A program made the translations under genes and the position numbers. Below, one piece after another: positions 26,361 to 35,593 of a stretch of DNA of 64,000 nucleotides. The notes under the pieces are model-generated. The model was not told the origin of the DNA and made no database searches. It saw only the letters and a list, made by a program, of their open reading frames with translations. This stretch comes from Pseudomonadaceae bacterium (GTDB taxonomy: Bacteria > Pseudomonadota > Alphaproteobacteria > UBA2136 > UBA6156): contig JACKLD010000014.1 of the NCBI GenBank assembly GCA_024236095.1, positions 1 to 64,000 of the forward strand, given 5' to 3'. Numbering within the stretch: position 1 is the stretch's first letter; each line of letters begins with the position of its first letter.

Positions 26361-26436
26361 TGGTGGACCTGAACGGATTCGAACCGATGACCCCCTGCTT
26401 GCAAAGCAGGTGCTCTACCAACTGAGCTACAGGCCC
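26361..26436 (-). tRNA. tRNA-Ala (anticodon TGC)
   Basis: 76 nt including encoded CCA. The acceptor GGGCCTG pairs with CAGGTCC (one G-U). The D-loop region is AGCTCAGTTGGTAGAGC, the anticodon loop TTTGCAA gives TGC, and the T-arm is CGGTTCGAATCCG. It is on the minus strand, immediately downstream of the truncated ribF. Confidence 0.97.
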
Positions 26437-26483
26437 ACTAAGCCCATGCTGGTAACATGGGCCGAAGCCATGTTCAAGCGCTT

Positions 26484-26987
26484 TTACCCCTCCCCCCGCA
26501 ACCGCCGGCTGCTAATCACGCCGCCGTCATCCTCCAGCAAATCCACCACCACAACCTCAAACCGCCCATCCGCAGCCAAACTTGCCGTATCTCCCGCCGC
26601 CTTGTGGCCATAACGGAAGTTCGCTCCCACCACCACCGCGCGGGCGCGCAACCAGTCTACCAACACCCGCTGCACAAAGTCATCAGGCGTCCATGTTGCA
26701 ACCGTCAGGTCAAACGGCACCACCGCCACCGCGTCGGCGCCTGCCGCTTTCAGCAATGCCAGCTTCTCATCTGCCGTACTCAACCGGTGCAACGGAACGT
26801 CGGGAAACAACACACTGCGCGGATGCGGCTCAAACGTCAGCACCACCAACGGCAACCCCAATGCCTCAGCCTTGGCCCGCGCTTGCGCCAACAAATGCTT
26901 GTGCCCCGCATGCACCCCGTCAAAATTGCCAATCGCCACCACCGCCCCTTCGGCGGCTTGCGGCACGGTGTCCGGAAACTCAATCAC
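26484..26987 (-). CDS. ribF: FAD synthetase domain of RibF, riboflavin kinase domain missing
   Basis: N-terminal nucleotidyltransferase half of RibF, which converts FMN and ATP to FAD. GNFDGVHAGHKHLL is the HxGH nucleotide-binding motif, TFEPHPRSVLFP and GANFRYGHKAAGD are family blocks, and GVISSRRLR is the distal ISSTxIR motif with two substitutions. A full RibF has about 310 residues; this stops about eight codons after that motif, and tRNA-Ala follows 47 bp later, so the kinase domain is absent. No ATG exists; I use GTG at 26987 preceded by GAGG, and a start further upstream is possible. tRNA-Leu lies opposite the upstream end. It may be a real single-domain enzyme or a decaying gene. Confidence 0.7.
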   Translation of the reverse strand: MIEFPDTVPQAAEGAVVAIGNFDGVHAGHKHLLAQARAKAEALGLPLVVLTFEPHPRSVLFPDVPLHRLSTADEKLALLKAAGADAVAVVPFDLTVATWTPDDFVQRVLVDWLRARAVVVGANFRYGHKAAGDTASLAADGRFEVVVVDLLEDDGGVISSRRLRGEG

Positions 26988-27067
26988 TCCTGCCTCATAC
27001 CACGCCCGCCATACGTCACGCAAACCCCTTGCCACCGCGCCCACTTTCTGGCAATACCCATCCACGT

Positions 27068-27151
27068 GCCGGAGTGGCGGAATGGCAGACGCGGCGGACT
27101 CAAAATCCGCTTCCGAGAGGAGTGTGGGTTCGACTCCCACTTCCGGCACCA
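27068..27151 (+). tRNA. tRNA-Leu (anticodon CAA)
   Basis: 84 nt with encoded CCA and a long variable arm (TTCCGAGAGGAG), as expected for leucine. The acceptor GCCGGAG pairs with TTCCGGC (one mismatch-tolerant pair), the anticodon stem-loop GCGGA-CTCAAAA-TCCGC gives CAA, and the T-arm is GTGGGTTCGACTCCCAC. Confidence 0.96.
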
Positions 27152-27162
27152 TCAATTTCCCC

Positions 27163-27240
27163 CGTCATTGCGAGGAGCACGCGCCCCTGCAAGCGCAGAA
27201 GCCCCCACCACCTCCCGCGCGCGGACGCGGCAATCCATGC
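27163..27240. repeat. Palindromic repeat of the CGTCATTGCGAGGAG type
   Basis: It begins cgtcattgcgaggagc and ends gacgcggcaatccatgc, the two conserved arms of a dispersed repeat common in proteobacterial genomes. The central part is more variable. This is the only copy in the window. Confidence 0.6.
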
Positions 27241-27426
27241 AAGTGCTCCAGCCCCCCACCCCCATTCAAAATTAAGGAGTTACTCCCAGTGGCAACAGGT
27301 TGCATCCTTGCAACAGGGAGTACCCCTCACGCAACAACCCCCTCTTGCCCCCGCCGTCAGCCTCTGTCTTACTGCACCCATCGGCGCCTCCTCCCCCCCC
27401 CACCCCTCGGCGCCGACCCCTCTTTG

Positions 27427-27449
27427 CCCCCGCCAAGCGGGGGTTTTTT
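27427..27449 (+). terminator. Strong rho-independent terminator upstream of tpsB
   Basis: A perfect 7-bp stem, CCCCCGC/GCGGGGG with CAA loop, followed by six T. It would end the tRNA-Leu transcript and insulate tpsBA. Confidence 0.85.
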
Positions 27450-27553
27450 GTGCCACATCCCCACCCGCCCAAAACGCTTAAAACACGGGCAATCCGGCTT
27501 TTCTGGCGCGGTTTGTGCTAGGTTGATGCCTAATAACAATGAAAGGCGGCAGG

Positions 27554-29299
27554 ATGCCAATCCACCGATGCCACGTAGGCTACGGGCTGTGTCTGGCCTT
27601 GCTGTGCCCGTGGGCCGCTTGGAGTGCCCCCGTCCTCCCCCCCACCGCCGAACTGCAACGCCTCCACGACGTCCTCCGCACCAACCCCGCTCCCGCCAGC
27701 CTCGATACAATCAGCCTCACCACCCTGCCCTCCGCCAAGGTAGAAGCCGACAACGCCCGCGAAGACACCCGTTTCACCCTCGCCGAAGTCGAGTTGCGTG
27801 GCGTCACCCAGCTTTCCCCCACCGTCTTCCTGCCATTGTTCGAACCGCTCACCGGCCAACAAACCAGCCTCGCCGCACTCGACAGGGCGGTAGAATCCAT
27901 CACCGCCCTCTACCGCAAAAAGGGCTACCTGCTCTCCCGCGCCTTTTTGCCGCAACAAACCGTCAGCAACGGCCGCGTGGTCATTCAGGTGGTGGAAGGC
28001 ACACTGGATGCCGTTACCCTCGCCGCGCCCGACACCGTCAAAACCAATCCGCTGGTGCAACAACTTCTTGCCCGCATCCCCACCGGCAAACCGGTCACCG
28101 AAGGCGACATCGAAACCACCCTGCTGCAACTCAACGACATCCCCGGCATTGCCGCCAGCGGCCAACTCAGCCCGGGCAGCACACCGGGCGCCGCCGCCCT
28201 CACCATCCGCGCGGCCGAGAGCAAGGGCGACGCCGCACTGGCTTTCTCCAACCACGGCACCCGCTACCTCGGCCCCAACCGGCTGGAGGGCCAGATCAAC
28301 CTCCACAACCTCCTCGCCCCCTACGGCGACACCCTCACCCTCCAAACCCTCAACACTCCCACCTTCCGCGATCTGCTGTTCCTGCAGGGCCGCTACAGCC
28401 TGCCGCTCAACCAATGGGGAACAAGTTTGGAAGCCTCCGCCTACCGCGGCCTCTCCCGCCCGCAATACACGCTGGCGCTGCTGGATATCGAAAGCCGTGC
28501 CACCGGCGGCAGCCTCAAGCTCAACCAGCGCCTCACCCGCAGCCGCGCCAAAACACTGGATATCTACGGCCTCCTCGATATCCAGGAGGCCGAAAGCACC
28601 ACGTTGGGCAACCTGCTCAACACCGACCACAGCCGCACGCTGCGCGTCGGCACCACGCTGACCACACTGGACGACCTGCAAGGCCTGACCACCACCAACA
28701 TTGAAGTCAGCAAAGGCCTCAACCTCTTCAACGCCACCAAAGCCTACGACCTCGGAGCTTCCCGCCTGCGCGGCCGCGCCACCGATTTCACCAAACTCAA
28801 CGCCAACCTCACCCGCCTGCAACGGCTGAATGAGAACTGGAATCTGCTACTGGCGGGCAGCGGCCAATTCTCCACCCACGCCCTGCTGGCAGGGGAAGAA
28901 TTCGGCGTGGGGGGCGAAACCTTCGGGCGCGGGTACGACGCGGGCGAAATCATCGGCGAGCAAGGTCTCGCCGCCCGCAGCGAATTGCAACTCACCTTCC
29001 ACCCCGCTTGGCCGTGGCTACAAGCCTACCAACTGTTCGGCTTTTACGACTACGGCATGGTCTGGAACAAAGACCGCGACCCGCTGGAAAGCGACAACGC
29101 CCGCACCCTCTCCTCGGTAGGCTACGGCGTGCGCCTTACCTTCACGCCGGAACTCTCTGCCGAACTGATGGTCGCCAAACCGATGACCCGCATCGTGCAA
29201 ACCACCGGCGGAAAAGACCCCAGCATTCTCTTCCGCCTCAAAAGCAAGGTGGATTTTGAAACCATCGGCAATCTCTCCGGCAAGGGAGGGGCCTCCTGA
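27554..29299 (+). CDS. TpsB outer-membrane transporter of a two-partner secretion system
   Basis: Outer-membrane beta-barrel of the ShlB/FhaC/HecB family that exports its TpsA partner. It has 581 residues. The signal peptide runs to about residue 25 (ALLCPWAAWSA), then a linker, two POTRA-like segments (about 75-220; FTLAEVELRGVTQLSP, GYLLSRAFLPQQTVSNGRVVI) and a 16-strand barrel. Barrel motifs are typical: FSNHGTRYLGPNRLEG, EEFGVGGETFGRGYDAG near the conserved loop, and a C-terminal KSKVDFETIGNLSG. I chose ATG 27554 because AAAGG lies 7 bases upstream; the ATG at 27539 lacks a site. It overlaps tpsA by one base (TGATG). Confidence 0.92.
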   Translation: MPIHRCHVGYGLCLALLCPWAAWSAPVLPPTAELQRLHDVLRTNPAPASLDTISLTTLPSAKVEADNAREDTRFTLAEVELRGVTQLSPTVFLPLFEPLTGQQTSLAALDRAVESITALYRKKGYLLSRAFLPQQTVSNGRVVIQVVEGTLDAVTLAAPDTVKTNPLVQQLLARIPTGKPVTEGDIETTLLQLNDIPGIAASGQLSPGSTPGAAALTIRAAESKGDAALAFSNHGTRYLGPNRLEGQINLHNLLAPYGDTLTLQTLNTPTFRDLLFLQGRYSLPLNQWGTSLEASAYRGLSRPQYTLALLDIESRATGGSLKLNQRLTRSRAKTLDIYGLLDIQEAESTTLGNLLNTDHSRTLRVGTTLTTLDDLQGLTTTNIEVSKGLNLFNATKAYDLGASRLRGRATDFTKLNANLTRLQRLNENWNLLLAGSGQFSTHALLAGEEFGVGGETFGRGYDAGEIIGEQGLAARSELQLTFHPAWPWLQAYQLFGFYDYGMVWNKDRDPLESDNARTLSSVGYGVRLTFTPELSAELMVAKPMTRIVQTTGGKDPSILFRLKSKVDFETIGNLSGKGGAS

Positions 29300-32200
29300 T
29301 GCGCACCCGCGCCCTCTTCACCCTCACCGTCGCCAGCGGCCTGCTGTGGGCCGCCCATGCCGCCGCCCTGCCGCAAAACGCCACCGTGACGGGCGGACAA
29401 GCCACCCTCACCCAAAGCGGCAACCAGCTCACCGTCACCCAATCGACAGACAGGGCCGTCCTCAACTGGGACAGCTTCAACCTCGCCACGGGCGAAGCCG
29501 CCCACTTCGCCCTGCCGAATGCAAACAGCATCAGCCTCAACCGCGTCACCGGCGGCGGCACCAGCCTGATTGACGGCAGCCTCACCAGCAACGGCAACCT
29601 CTACCTGCTCAACCCGCAGGGCATCATGTTCGGCGCAGGCGCGGCGGTGGATGTCGGCGGCCTCCTCGCCACCACCGCCACCCTCTCCGATGCCGCCTTC
29701 CTCTCCGGCAACACCTTCGCCTTCACCGGCGGCACCGGCACCGTCACCAACCACGGAGCCATCACCGGCAACAACATCGTGCTGGCTGCCCCCACGGTGG
29801 AAAACCACGGCACCCTCACCGCCAACGGCGGGCACGTCGCGCTGGCGGGCGCCGGGGCTTTCACCATCGACCCCGTGGGCGACAACCTGCTCACCCTTTC
29901 ACCCGACCCAGCCGCCTTTGCCACCCGTGTCGCCAACAGCGGCCACATCCATGTCGGTGACGGCACCGCAACCTTGGCCACCCAACTCACCGAGGCCGCC
30001 TACACCGGCGTCGTCAACATGGACGGTATGGTAGAAGCCACCGGCTTTACCACAAACGGCGGCCACATCATCCTCAACGGCAACGGCGGCACCACGCAGG
30101 TAGCGGGCACGCTGGCCGCCAACAGCAACGTGGCAAACGGTGGCACGGTGGAAGTGCTTGGCAACTTCGTCGATATCCAAACCGGCGCGGCCCTCACCGC
30201 CAACGGCGCCACCGGCGGCGGCACCGTGCTGGCGGGGGGCAACTACCAAGGCAAGGGGCCGCAGCCCAACGCCGCCGCCACCCGCGTGGCAACAGGCACC
30301 ATCCTTGCTGCCAACGCAACCGATAACGGCAACGGCGGCAAAGTCGTCACCTGGGCCGACAACACCACCACCTTCCACGGCACCGCCCAAGCCCGTGGTG
30401 GAGCGAACGGCGGGAACGGCGGCCTCATCGAAGTCTCCGGCAAACAATCCCTCGCCTTCAACGGTGCCGCCGACACCCTCGCCCCACAAGGCCGCAACGG
30501 CATGCTGTTGTTCGACCCCGCCAACATCACCATCACCGATGGCGGTCCCGATGCCGACGATGCCGAAGTCGCCGACGGCACCGTAGCCGATACCGACGGC
30601 GGCGCCGGCGACTTCCTCATCTCCGAACAAGCACTGGAGGCCCTGTCCGCCGGTACCGACATCACCCTGCAAGCCACCAACAACATCACCGTGCAAGACC
30701 TGACGGACGACACGCTGGCCCTTGCCACCACCGGCAACGTCACCTTCACCGCCGACAGCGACACCGACGGCAGCGGCAGCTTCGCGATGAACGCGGGCGA
30801 CACCGTCACCACCGGCGGCGCGGGGCTCACCATTACCGGCGCGGGCATCACGCTGGGCGGTCTCAACACCTCTGCAGGCAGCGGCGGCGCCATCGCCATC
30901 ACCGCCAATGGTGGCGCGGGCCCCATCGCCTTGGGCGGCAACCTCACCACCAACAACGGCGCCATCACGCTGGCCGGCCCCACCACCCTCACGGCCGATG
31001 CCGCCCTCACCAGCAACGGCGGCCTTCTCACCACCACCGGCAGCCTGACAGGCGCCTACACCCTCGGCCTCAATGCGGGCAGCGGCAACATCACCCTCGG
31101 CGGCACCAGCAACCTCACCGGTCTCACCTTCACCGGCGGCAACACCCTTACCCTGCAAGGCAGCCATATCCTTGGCAGCGATATCGATTTCTCCGCCCTC
31201 ACCGGCCTCACCCTTGCCGCCAACACCACGCTGAATGCCGGGACCAACGCCATCATCACCGATGCCGCCAACACCATCAACGGCGCCTACACCCTCGGCC
31301 TCACCGGCGGCGATATCACGCTGGCCGGCACACTCGGCGGCAGCACCCCGCTCACCACCCTCACCACCACCGCCAGCGGCAACCTTACCCTTGCCACCAC
31401 CACCACCAGCGGCAACCAAACCCATACCGGCGCCACCATCACCACCGGCGGCACGCTCACCACCACCGGCGGAACCCTCACCCTCACCGGCCCGGTCACA
31501 CTGGGCGGCGCCACCACCTTCACCGCCACCGCCAACAACGTCTCGGTGGCCAACACCATCAACGGCGGACAAGCCCTCACCATCAACACCCCGTCCGGCA
31601 ACACCAATCTGGCGTCCATTGTCGGCGGCAGCACCCCGCTCACCAGCGTGTTGCTGAATACCTCCACCTTCACCGCCAAGGGCATCACCACCGGCGGCGC
31701 GCAAACTTATACCGGTACAGGCACCATCCAGGGCACCTTCGGCGCGGGCGGCAACGTGCTGTTCAACAGCCCGGTCAACCTGACGGCAGGAACCGCCTTC
31801 ACCACCGCAGGCAACAATGTCACTTTTGCCTCCACCCTCAACGGTGCCCAAGGTCTCACCGCCAGCACCGGCGCGGGGCAACTCAACCTGCAGGGTGCTG
31901 TGGGCGGCATCACCCCGCTGCTCAGCATCGCCAGCACCGGCGGCGCCACCATCACCGCCAACACCACCACCACGGGCGCGCAAAGCTATCAGGCCCTCAA
32001 TCTGGATGCCACCCTCACCAGCACCGGCGGCAATATCGCTACCACCGGCGCTCTCACCCTGCTGGGTGATAGCATCCTCAATACCGCCACCGCAGGCAGC
32101 AACATCAGCCTTGGAGGCACCACCACCGGCAGCCTTTACAACCTCGCCCTCAACGCCGGCACCGGCGACCTCGCCATCCTCGGAGACCTCACCCTCAATA

Positions 32201-34623
32201 CCCTCACGCTCACCGCCGCCGATGACCTCACCCTCGGCGCCGGCCTCACCACCACAAACGGGTTGGATTTCAGCTCCATCGACGACATCGTCCTTACCGC
32301 CGCCAGCGGCATCAACACCGGCAGCAACGCCATCACCATGAACTCCGGCAACACCATCTCCGGCGCGTTCGATCTCGACCTCACCGGCAGCACCATCGCC
32401 CTCGGCCCGGTCAACGGAGTGAACAACCTCACGCTTACGGCGTCTACGGCGGGCAATGTCAACTATGCCGTGTCCACCGTCGGCACCCAAACCTACAACG
32501 GCCCCACCACGCTGAATGCCGACCTCACCACCACGGCGGATGACGTCACCTTGGCGGGCGCCACCGCTCTCGGTGCCGATGTCACCATCGCCACCACCGG
32601 TGGCGCGTTAGACGCCCAAAGCACCGTCGATGGCGCCCACGCTCTCACCGCCACCACCGGCACGGGCGACATCACCCTTGCGGGCACAATAGGCGGCAGC
32701 ACCCCGCTCACCGGTCTCAACCTGACCACAACCGGCGCTCTGGACACCCAAACCGTCACCCTCGCGGGCGATGCCATCCTCGCCGCCGACACCCTCACCC
32801 TCGGCAACACCTTCACCGGCACCAACCTTACCGGCACCGGCACCACCGGCATCGATGCCCAAACCATCGCCCTCACCGGCAATCTCAACCTCAACGCACC
32901 CGCCCTTACGCTCAACCAACTGGTTACGGCACAAAACATCGATCTCACCGGCGCGCTCTCCAGTGCCTTCCCCATCACTGCGGGCGGCTACCTGCTGCTC
33001 ACCGGCGATAGCACGCTGGGCGGCAGCTTGGCGGCCACGACAGACCTGACCATCCTCGGCAACACCACCCTTACCGCTAACAGCACCCTTACCAGCGGCG
33101 GCGGCGCGGCCGATACCCTTACCGTCAGCGGAAATGTGGACGGTGACTACGACCTCACCCTTGTCGCGGGCAGTGGCGATATCGCCCTCACCGGGAACAT
33201 CGATACCAACGGCCTCACGTTTGCCAGCGGCAACACCCTCACTTACGGCGGCGGCACCCTCGAGGCCGACACCGGCATAAACTTCGGCAACCTCAGCGGC
33301 ATTACCCTGATGGGCGATACCAACATCTACGGCCGCGATGGCGCCAGCCGCAGCAACGTCTCCAGCGGCAACAACACCATTTTGGCAGGCACCACAGGAG
33401 TCGATCTCTACGTCTACGGCAACGTCGTCACCATGAACCAAATCGGCGATGCCGGTGCAGGCAAGCTGGAAAGCCTCACCGTGGATGCCGCCATCGCCCA
33501 GCTGCTCGGCAACATCTACACGGTGGGCGATCAAACCATCACCGCGCAAGAGGGCTTGGCGGGCTTCCTGCTCACCGGCGGCGGCGATATCGTCCTCAAC
33601 ACCACCGCCAATCTGGTCGGCGATATCTTCATCGAGACCAGCGGCGGCGATATCTACATCAACCAGCCGCTCAACGGCGCTTACCAAATGAGCCTTAACG
33701 CGGGCACCGGCACCGCCAATGTCAACGCGGCCCTGGGCGATGTGGTGCCGCTCACCAACATGACCATCACCGCCGCCACCATCAACCTGTCGCAGCCCAT
33801 CACCACCACCGGCAACCAAACCTACACGGGCGAAACCAACCTCAACACCACCCTCACCATTGCCCAGAGCGACATCGTCTACAACAGCCCGGTCAACCTC
33901 GGCGCCAACGGCACCATCGATACCAGCGGCAACAACGGCAACATCACCTTCAACAACACCGTCGACGGCCCCTACAACCTCGTCCTGCGCGCGGGCCCCA
34001 CCGGCAACATCACCTTCAACAATACCGTCGGCGAGACCACCCGCGTCGGTAGCCTCACGGTAGAAAGCACCGGCAACATCACTTTCAACAACGGCCTGCA
34101 TGTACAAGATTACTACCAAAACCGCATCAACGGCCTCGCCAGCTTCGGCAGCGCCCCGGGGCTCGATGCCACCGGCGGCGTCTACATCGCCACCTCCAAC
34201 GATCTCACCGGCACCTTCCACGGCCGCACCGTCAGCCTGGAATCCGACGGCCTCATTTCCGGATTGGTTTACGCAACAGAAAGCCTGACCCTCAACGCCG
34301 CCCAGACCATCCTCGGCGGCACCATCCGTGGCATGGATGGCCGCGATGCCGCCCGCCTCATCGGTTTCGGCGGCCTCACCGGCGGCCCGCACTACTTCGG
34401 CGGCCTCGCCCTGCCGCTGGTCGATGACTACGTCCCGCAGCCCAACCGCATGGCGCAACTCTTCGGCCGCGCTCCTTCCGTCACCGGAGCCCCGCTGGGC
34501 ATCGGCGGCAACGTGCTGGCCGAGCTCAACCCCTTCACCGCCGCTCCCACCCTGCTCCTCGCCGACGACGGTCTCATCCAGCCCATCGATAACCAATCCA
34601 CCACCCACACCACTACTTTCTAA
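29299..34623 (+). CDS. TpsA filamentous-haemagglutinin-like exoprotein
   Basis: Large secreted beta-helical protein, 1774 residues, exported by the TpsB encoded just upstream. The signal peptide covers about 1-22. The TPS/Haemagg_act domain follows (about 23-260), with NWDSFNLATGEAAHF, NRVTGGGTSLIDG and the NPNG-like motif LLNPQGIMFGAGAAVDVGG (NPQG here). From about 480 onward there are many degenerate repeats rich in Thr, Gly, Asn and Leu (GNTLTL, TTGGTLT, GGSTPLT), as in adhesin stalks. No toxin, Hint or RGD-type domain is evident; the C-terminal 150 residues are less repetitive. Likely roles are adhesion or biofilm matrix. Confidence 0.9.
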   Translation: MRTRALFTLTVASGLLWAAHAAALPQNATVTGGQATLTQSGNQLTVTQSTDRAVLNWDSFNLATGEAAHFALPNANSISLNRVTGGGTSLIDGSLTSNGNLYLLNPQGIMFGAGAAVDVGGLLATTATLSDAAFLSGNTFAFTGGTGTVTNHGAITGNNIVLAAPTVENHGTLTANGGHVALAGAGAFTIDPVGDNLLTLSPDPAAFATRVANSGHIHVGDGTATLATQLTEAAYTGVVNMDGMVEATGFTTNGGHIILNGNGGTTQVAGTLAANSNVANGGTVEVLGNFVDIQTGAALTANGATGGGTVLAGGNYQGKGPQPNAAATRVATGTILAANATDNGNGGKVVTWADNTTTFHGTAQARGGANGGNGGLIEVSGKQSLAFNGAADTLAPQGRNGMLLFDPANITITDGGPDADDAEVADGTVADTDGGAGDFLISEQALEALSAGTDITLQATNNITVQDLTDDTLALATTGNVTFTADSDTDGSGSFAMNAGDTVTTGGAGLTITGAGITLGGLNTSAGSGGAIAITANGGAGPIALGGNLTTNNGAITLAGPTTLTADAALTSNGGLLTTTGSLTGAYTLGLNAGSGNITLGGTSNLTGLTFTGGNTLTLQGSHILGSDIDFSALTGLTLAANTTLNAGTNAIITDAANTINGAYTLGLTGGDITLAGTLGGSTPLTTLTTTASGNLTLATTTTSGNQTHTGATITTGGTLTTTGGTLTLTGPVTLGGATTFTATANNVSVANTINGGQALTINTPSGNTNLASIVGGSTPLTSVLLNTSTFTAKGITTGGAQTYTGTGTIQGTFGAGGNVLFNSPVNLTAGTAFTTAGNNVTFASTLNGAQGLTASTGAGQLNLQGAVGGITPLLSIASTGGATITANTTTTGAQSYQALNLDATLTSTGGNIATTGALTLLGDSILNTATAGSNISLGGTTTGSLYNLALNAGTGDLAILGDLTLNTLTLTAADDLTLGAGLTTTNGLDFSSIDDIVLTAASGINTGSNAITMNSGNTISGAFDLDLTGSTIALGPVNGVNNLTLTASTAGNVNYAVSTVGTQTYNGPTTLNADLTTTADDVTLAGATALGADVTIATTGGALDAQSTVDGAHALTATTGTGDITLAGTIGGSTPLTGLNLTTTGALDTQTVTLAGDAILAADTLTLGNTFTGTNLTGTGTTGIDAQTIALTGNLNLNAPALTLNQLVTAQNIDLTGALSSAFPITAGGYLLLTGDSTLGGSLAATTDLTILGNTTLTANSTLTSGGGAADTLTVSGNVDGDYDLTLVAGSGDIALTGNIDTNGLTFASGNTLTYGGGTLEADTGINFGNLSGITLMGDTNIYGRDGASRSNVSSGNNTILAGTTGVDLYVYGNVVTMNQIGDAGAGKLESLTVDAAIAQLLGNIYTVGDQTITAQEGLAGFLLTGGGDIVLNTTANLVGDIFIETSGGDIYINQPLNGAYQMSLNAGTGTANVNAALGDVVPLTNMTITAATINLSQPITTTGNQTYTGETNLNTTLTIAQSDIVYNSPVNLGANGTIDTSGNNGNITFNNTVDGPYNLVLRAGPTGNITFNNTVGETTRVGSLTVESTGNITFNNGLHVQDYYQNRINGLASFGSAPGLDATGGVYIATSNDLTGTFHGRTVSLESDGLISGLVYATESLTLNAAQTILGGTIRGMDGRDAARLIGFGGLTGGPHYFGGLALPLVDDYVPQPNRMAQLFGRAPSVTGAPLGIGGNVLAELNPFTAAPTLLLADDGLIQPIDNQSTTHTTTF

Positions 34624-34664
34624 AGCTGTTTGACGAGTCGGCCCAAACCGCCTAAAGCATACGC

Positions 34665-35534
34665 ATGAGCACCACCCTCCACCCCTTTACCTTCCAAGAC
34701 ATCCCCCTGCGCGGCCGCATCCTGCGCATGGAGAACATCGCCCAACACGTCCACACCCTGCACGATGCCCCCAGCGCGACCGCCACCATGCTGGCCGAGA
34801 TGCTCGCCGCCGCCGCGCTGATGGTCTATGACGCCGAGCACCGCGTCAGCGTCAACCTGCAAGTGCAAAACGTCTCGTCCAAGGCCATGGCCTTTGCCCA
34901 TTGCAGCCGCGAGGGCCATCTCAAGGCTTACGCCAATGCCGAGATGCAGGCCACCACCTTCGCCGCCATCGGCCAACAGCCCGACAGCCACTTCGCCGTC
35001 ACGCTGGACGACCACACCGCCCCGCAACCCTACCAATCGCTGGTCGGGCTGGTCAAAGGAAGCCCCACCGCCGCGTTAGAGGACTACTTCACCAATTCCG
35101 TGCAAACCCCCACCTATTTCCGCGTGATGACCCTGCGCCACCCCGACGGCACGCTGGATGTCGGCGCCATTTTCCTGCAAGCCCTGCCGGGCCTTACGAT
35201 GGAAGACGACAACTGGACACGCATGGGCCACCTGCTGGCCACCCTCAAGCCGGAAGAACTCGCCAGCACCGCCCTGCCGGCCGAAAAGCTACTGACCATG
35301 CTGTTTGCCGAAGACACCTTGCGGCTGATGCCGCCGGAAACCTTCACCCTGCAAGCCGACGACCCGCGCCCGCGCATGCTGGCGGCACTGGCCAACGTGC
35401 CGGTGGCCGAGCTTCAGGCCATGCTGGATGAACTCGGCAGCGTTACCCTCACCGACCAAACCAGCGGCAAAGCGGAAACCTTCGACCGCCATGACCTCGC
35501 CCACCTTCTGGACGCCGATACCACCACGCATTGA
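34665..35534 (+). CDS. hslO: Hsp33-family chaperone lacking the zinc-binding cysteines
   Basis: Member of the Hsp33 redox-chaperone family, 289 residues. The N-terminal domain is well preserved (GRILRM, MLAEMLAAAALM, VGLVKGS, ALEDYFTNSVQTPT, AIFLQALPG). In canonical Hsp33 a C-terminal CxC and CxxC bind zinc and switch activity on by oxidation. Here the aligned positions are L229, A231, D264 and S267, and the protein has only one Cys (in AHCSREG). The alignment around them holds (FT-L-Q-A-D, GSVTLTDQTSGKAETFDRHDLAHLL). So it is an Hsp33 without its redox switch. Start ATG has no clear Shine-Dalgarno. It follows tpsA by 41 bp. Confidence 0.9.
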   Translation: MSTTLHPFTFQDIPLRGRILRMENIAQHVHTLHDAPSATATMLAEMLAAAALMVYDAEHRVSVNLQVQNVSSKAMAFAHCSREGHLKAYANAEMQATTFAAIGQQPDSHFAVTLDDHTAPQPYQSLVGLVKGSPTAALEDYFTNSVQTPTYFRVMTLRHPDGTLDVGAIFLQALPGLTMEDDNWTRMGHLLATLKPEELASTALPAEKLLTMLFAEDTLRLMPPETFTLQADDPRPRMLAALANVPVAELQAMLDELGSVTLTDQTSGKAETFDRHDLAHLLDADTTTH

Positions 35535-35593
35535 GTGCCGCCACAACGTCCACTTGCCTTGACACCCCCGACTCCCCCTTCAACAATAAGCGG

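Larger units (their letters stand above)
27152..27553. other. Intergenic region between tRNA-Leu and tpsB
   Basis: Besides the repeat at 27163-27240 and the terminator at 27427-27449, this gap has C-rich low-complexity sequence and no supported gene. About 100 bp between the terminator and tpsB (taggttgatgcctaataaca near its end) must hold the tpsBA promoter, but I see no convincing -35/-10 pair. Confidence 0.5.

Noticed and set aside
30600..33900. Possible tandem repeats or CRISPR-like array
   Set aside because: The recurring accaccggcggc-type words are irregular codon-level repeats inside the TpsA beta-helix region, with no fixed repeat-spacer period. No CRISPR array or cas gene is seen in the window.
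29899..34608. Two very long minus-strand frames (863 and 666 codons) opposite tpsA
   Set aside because: They are Gly/Ala/Glu-rich antisense shadows created by the repetitive GC-rich tpsA sequence; the plus strand has the TPS domain, signal peptide and partner gene.
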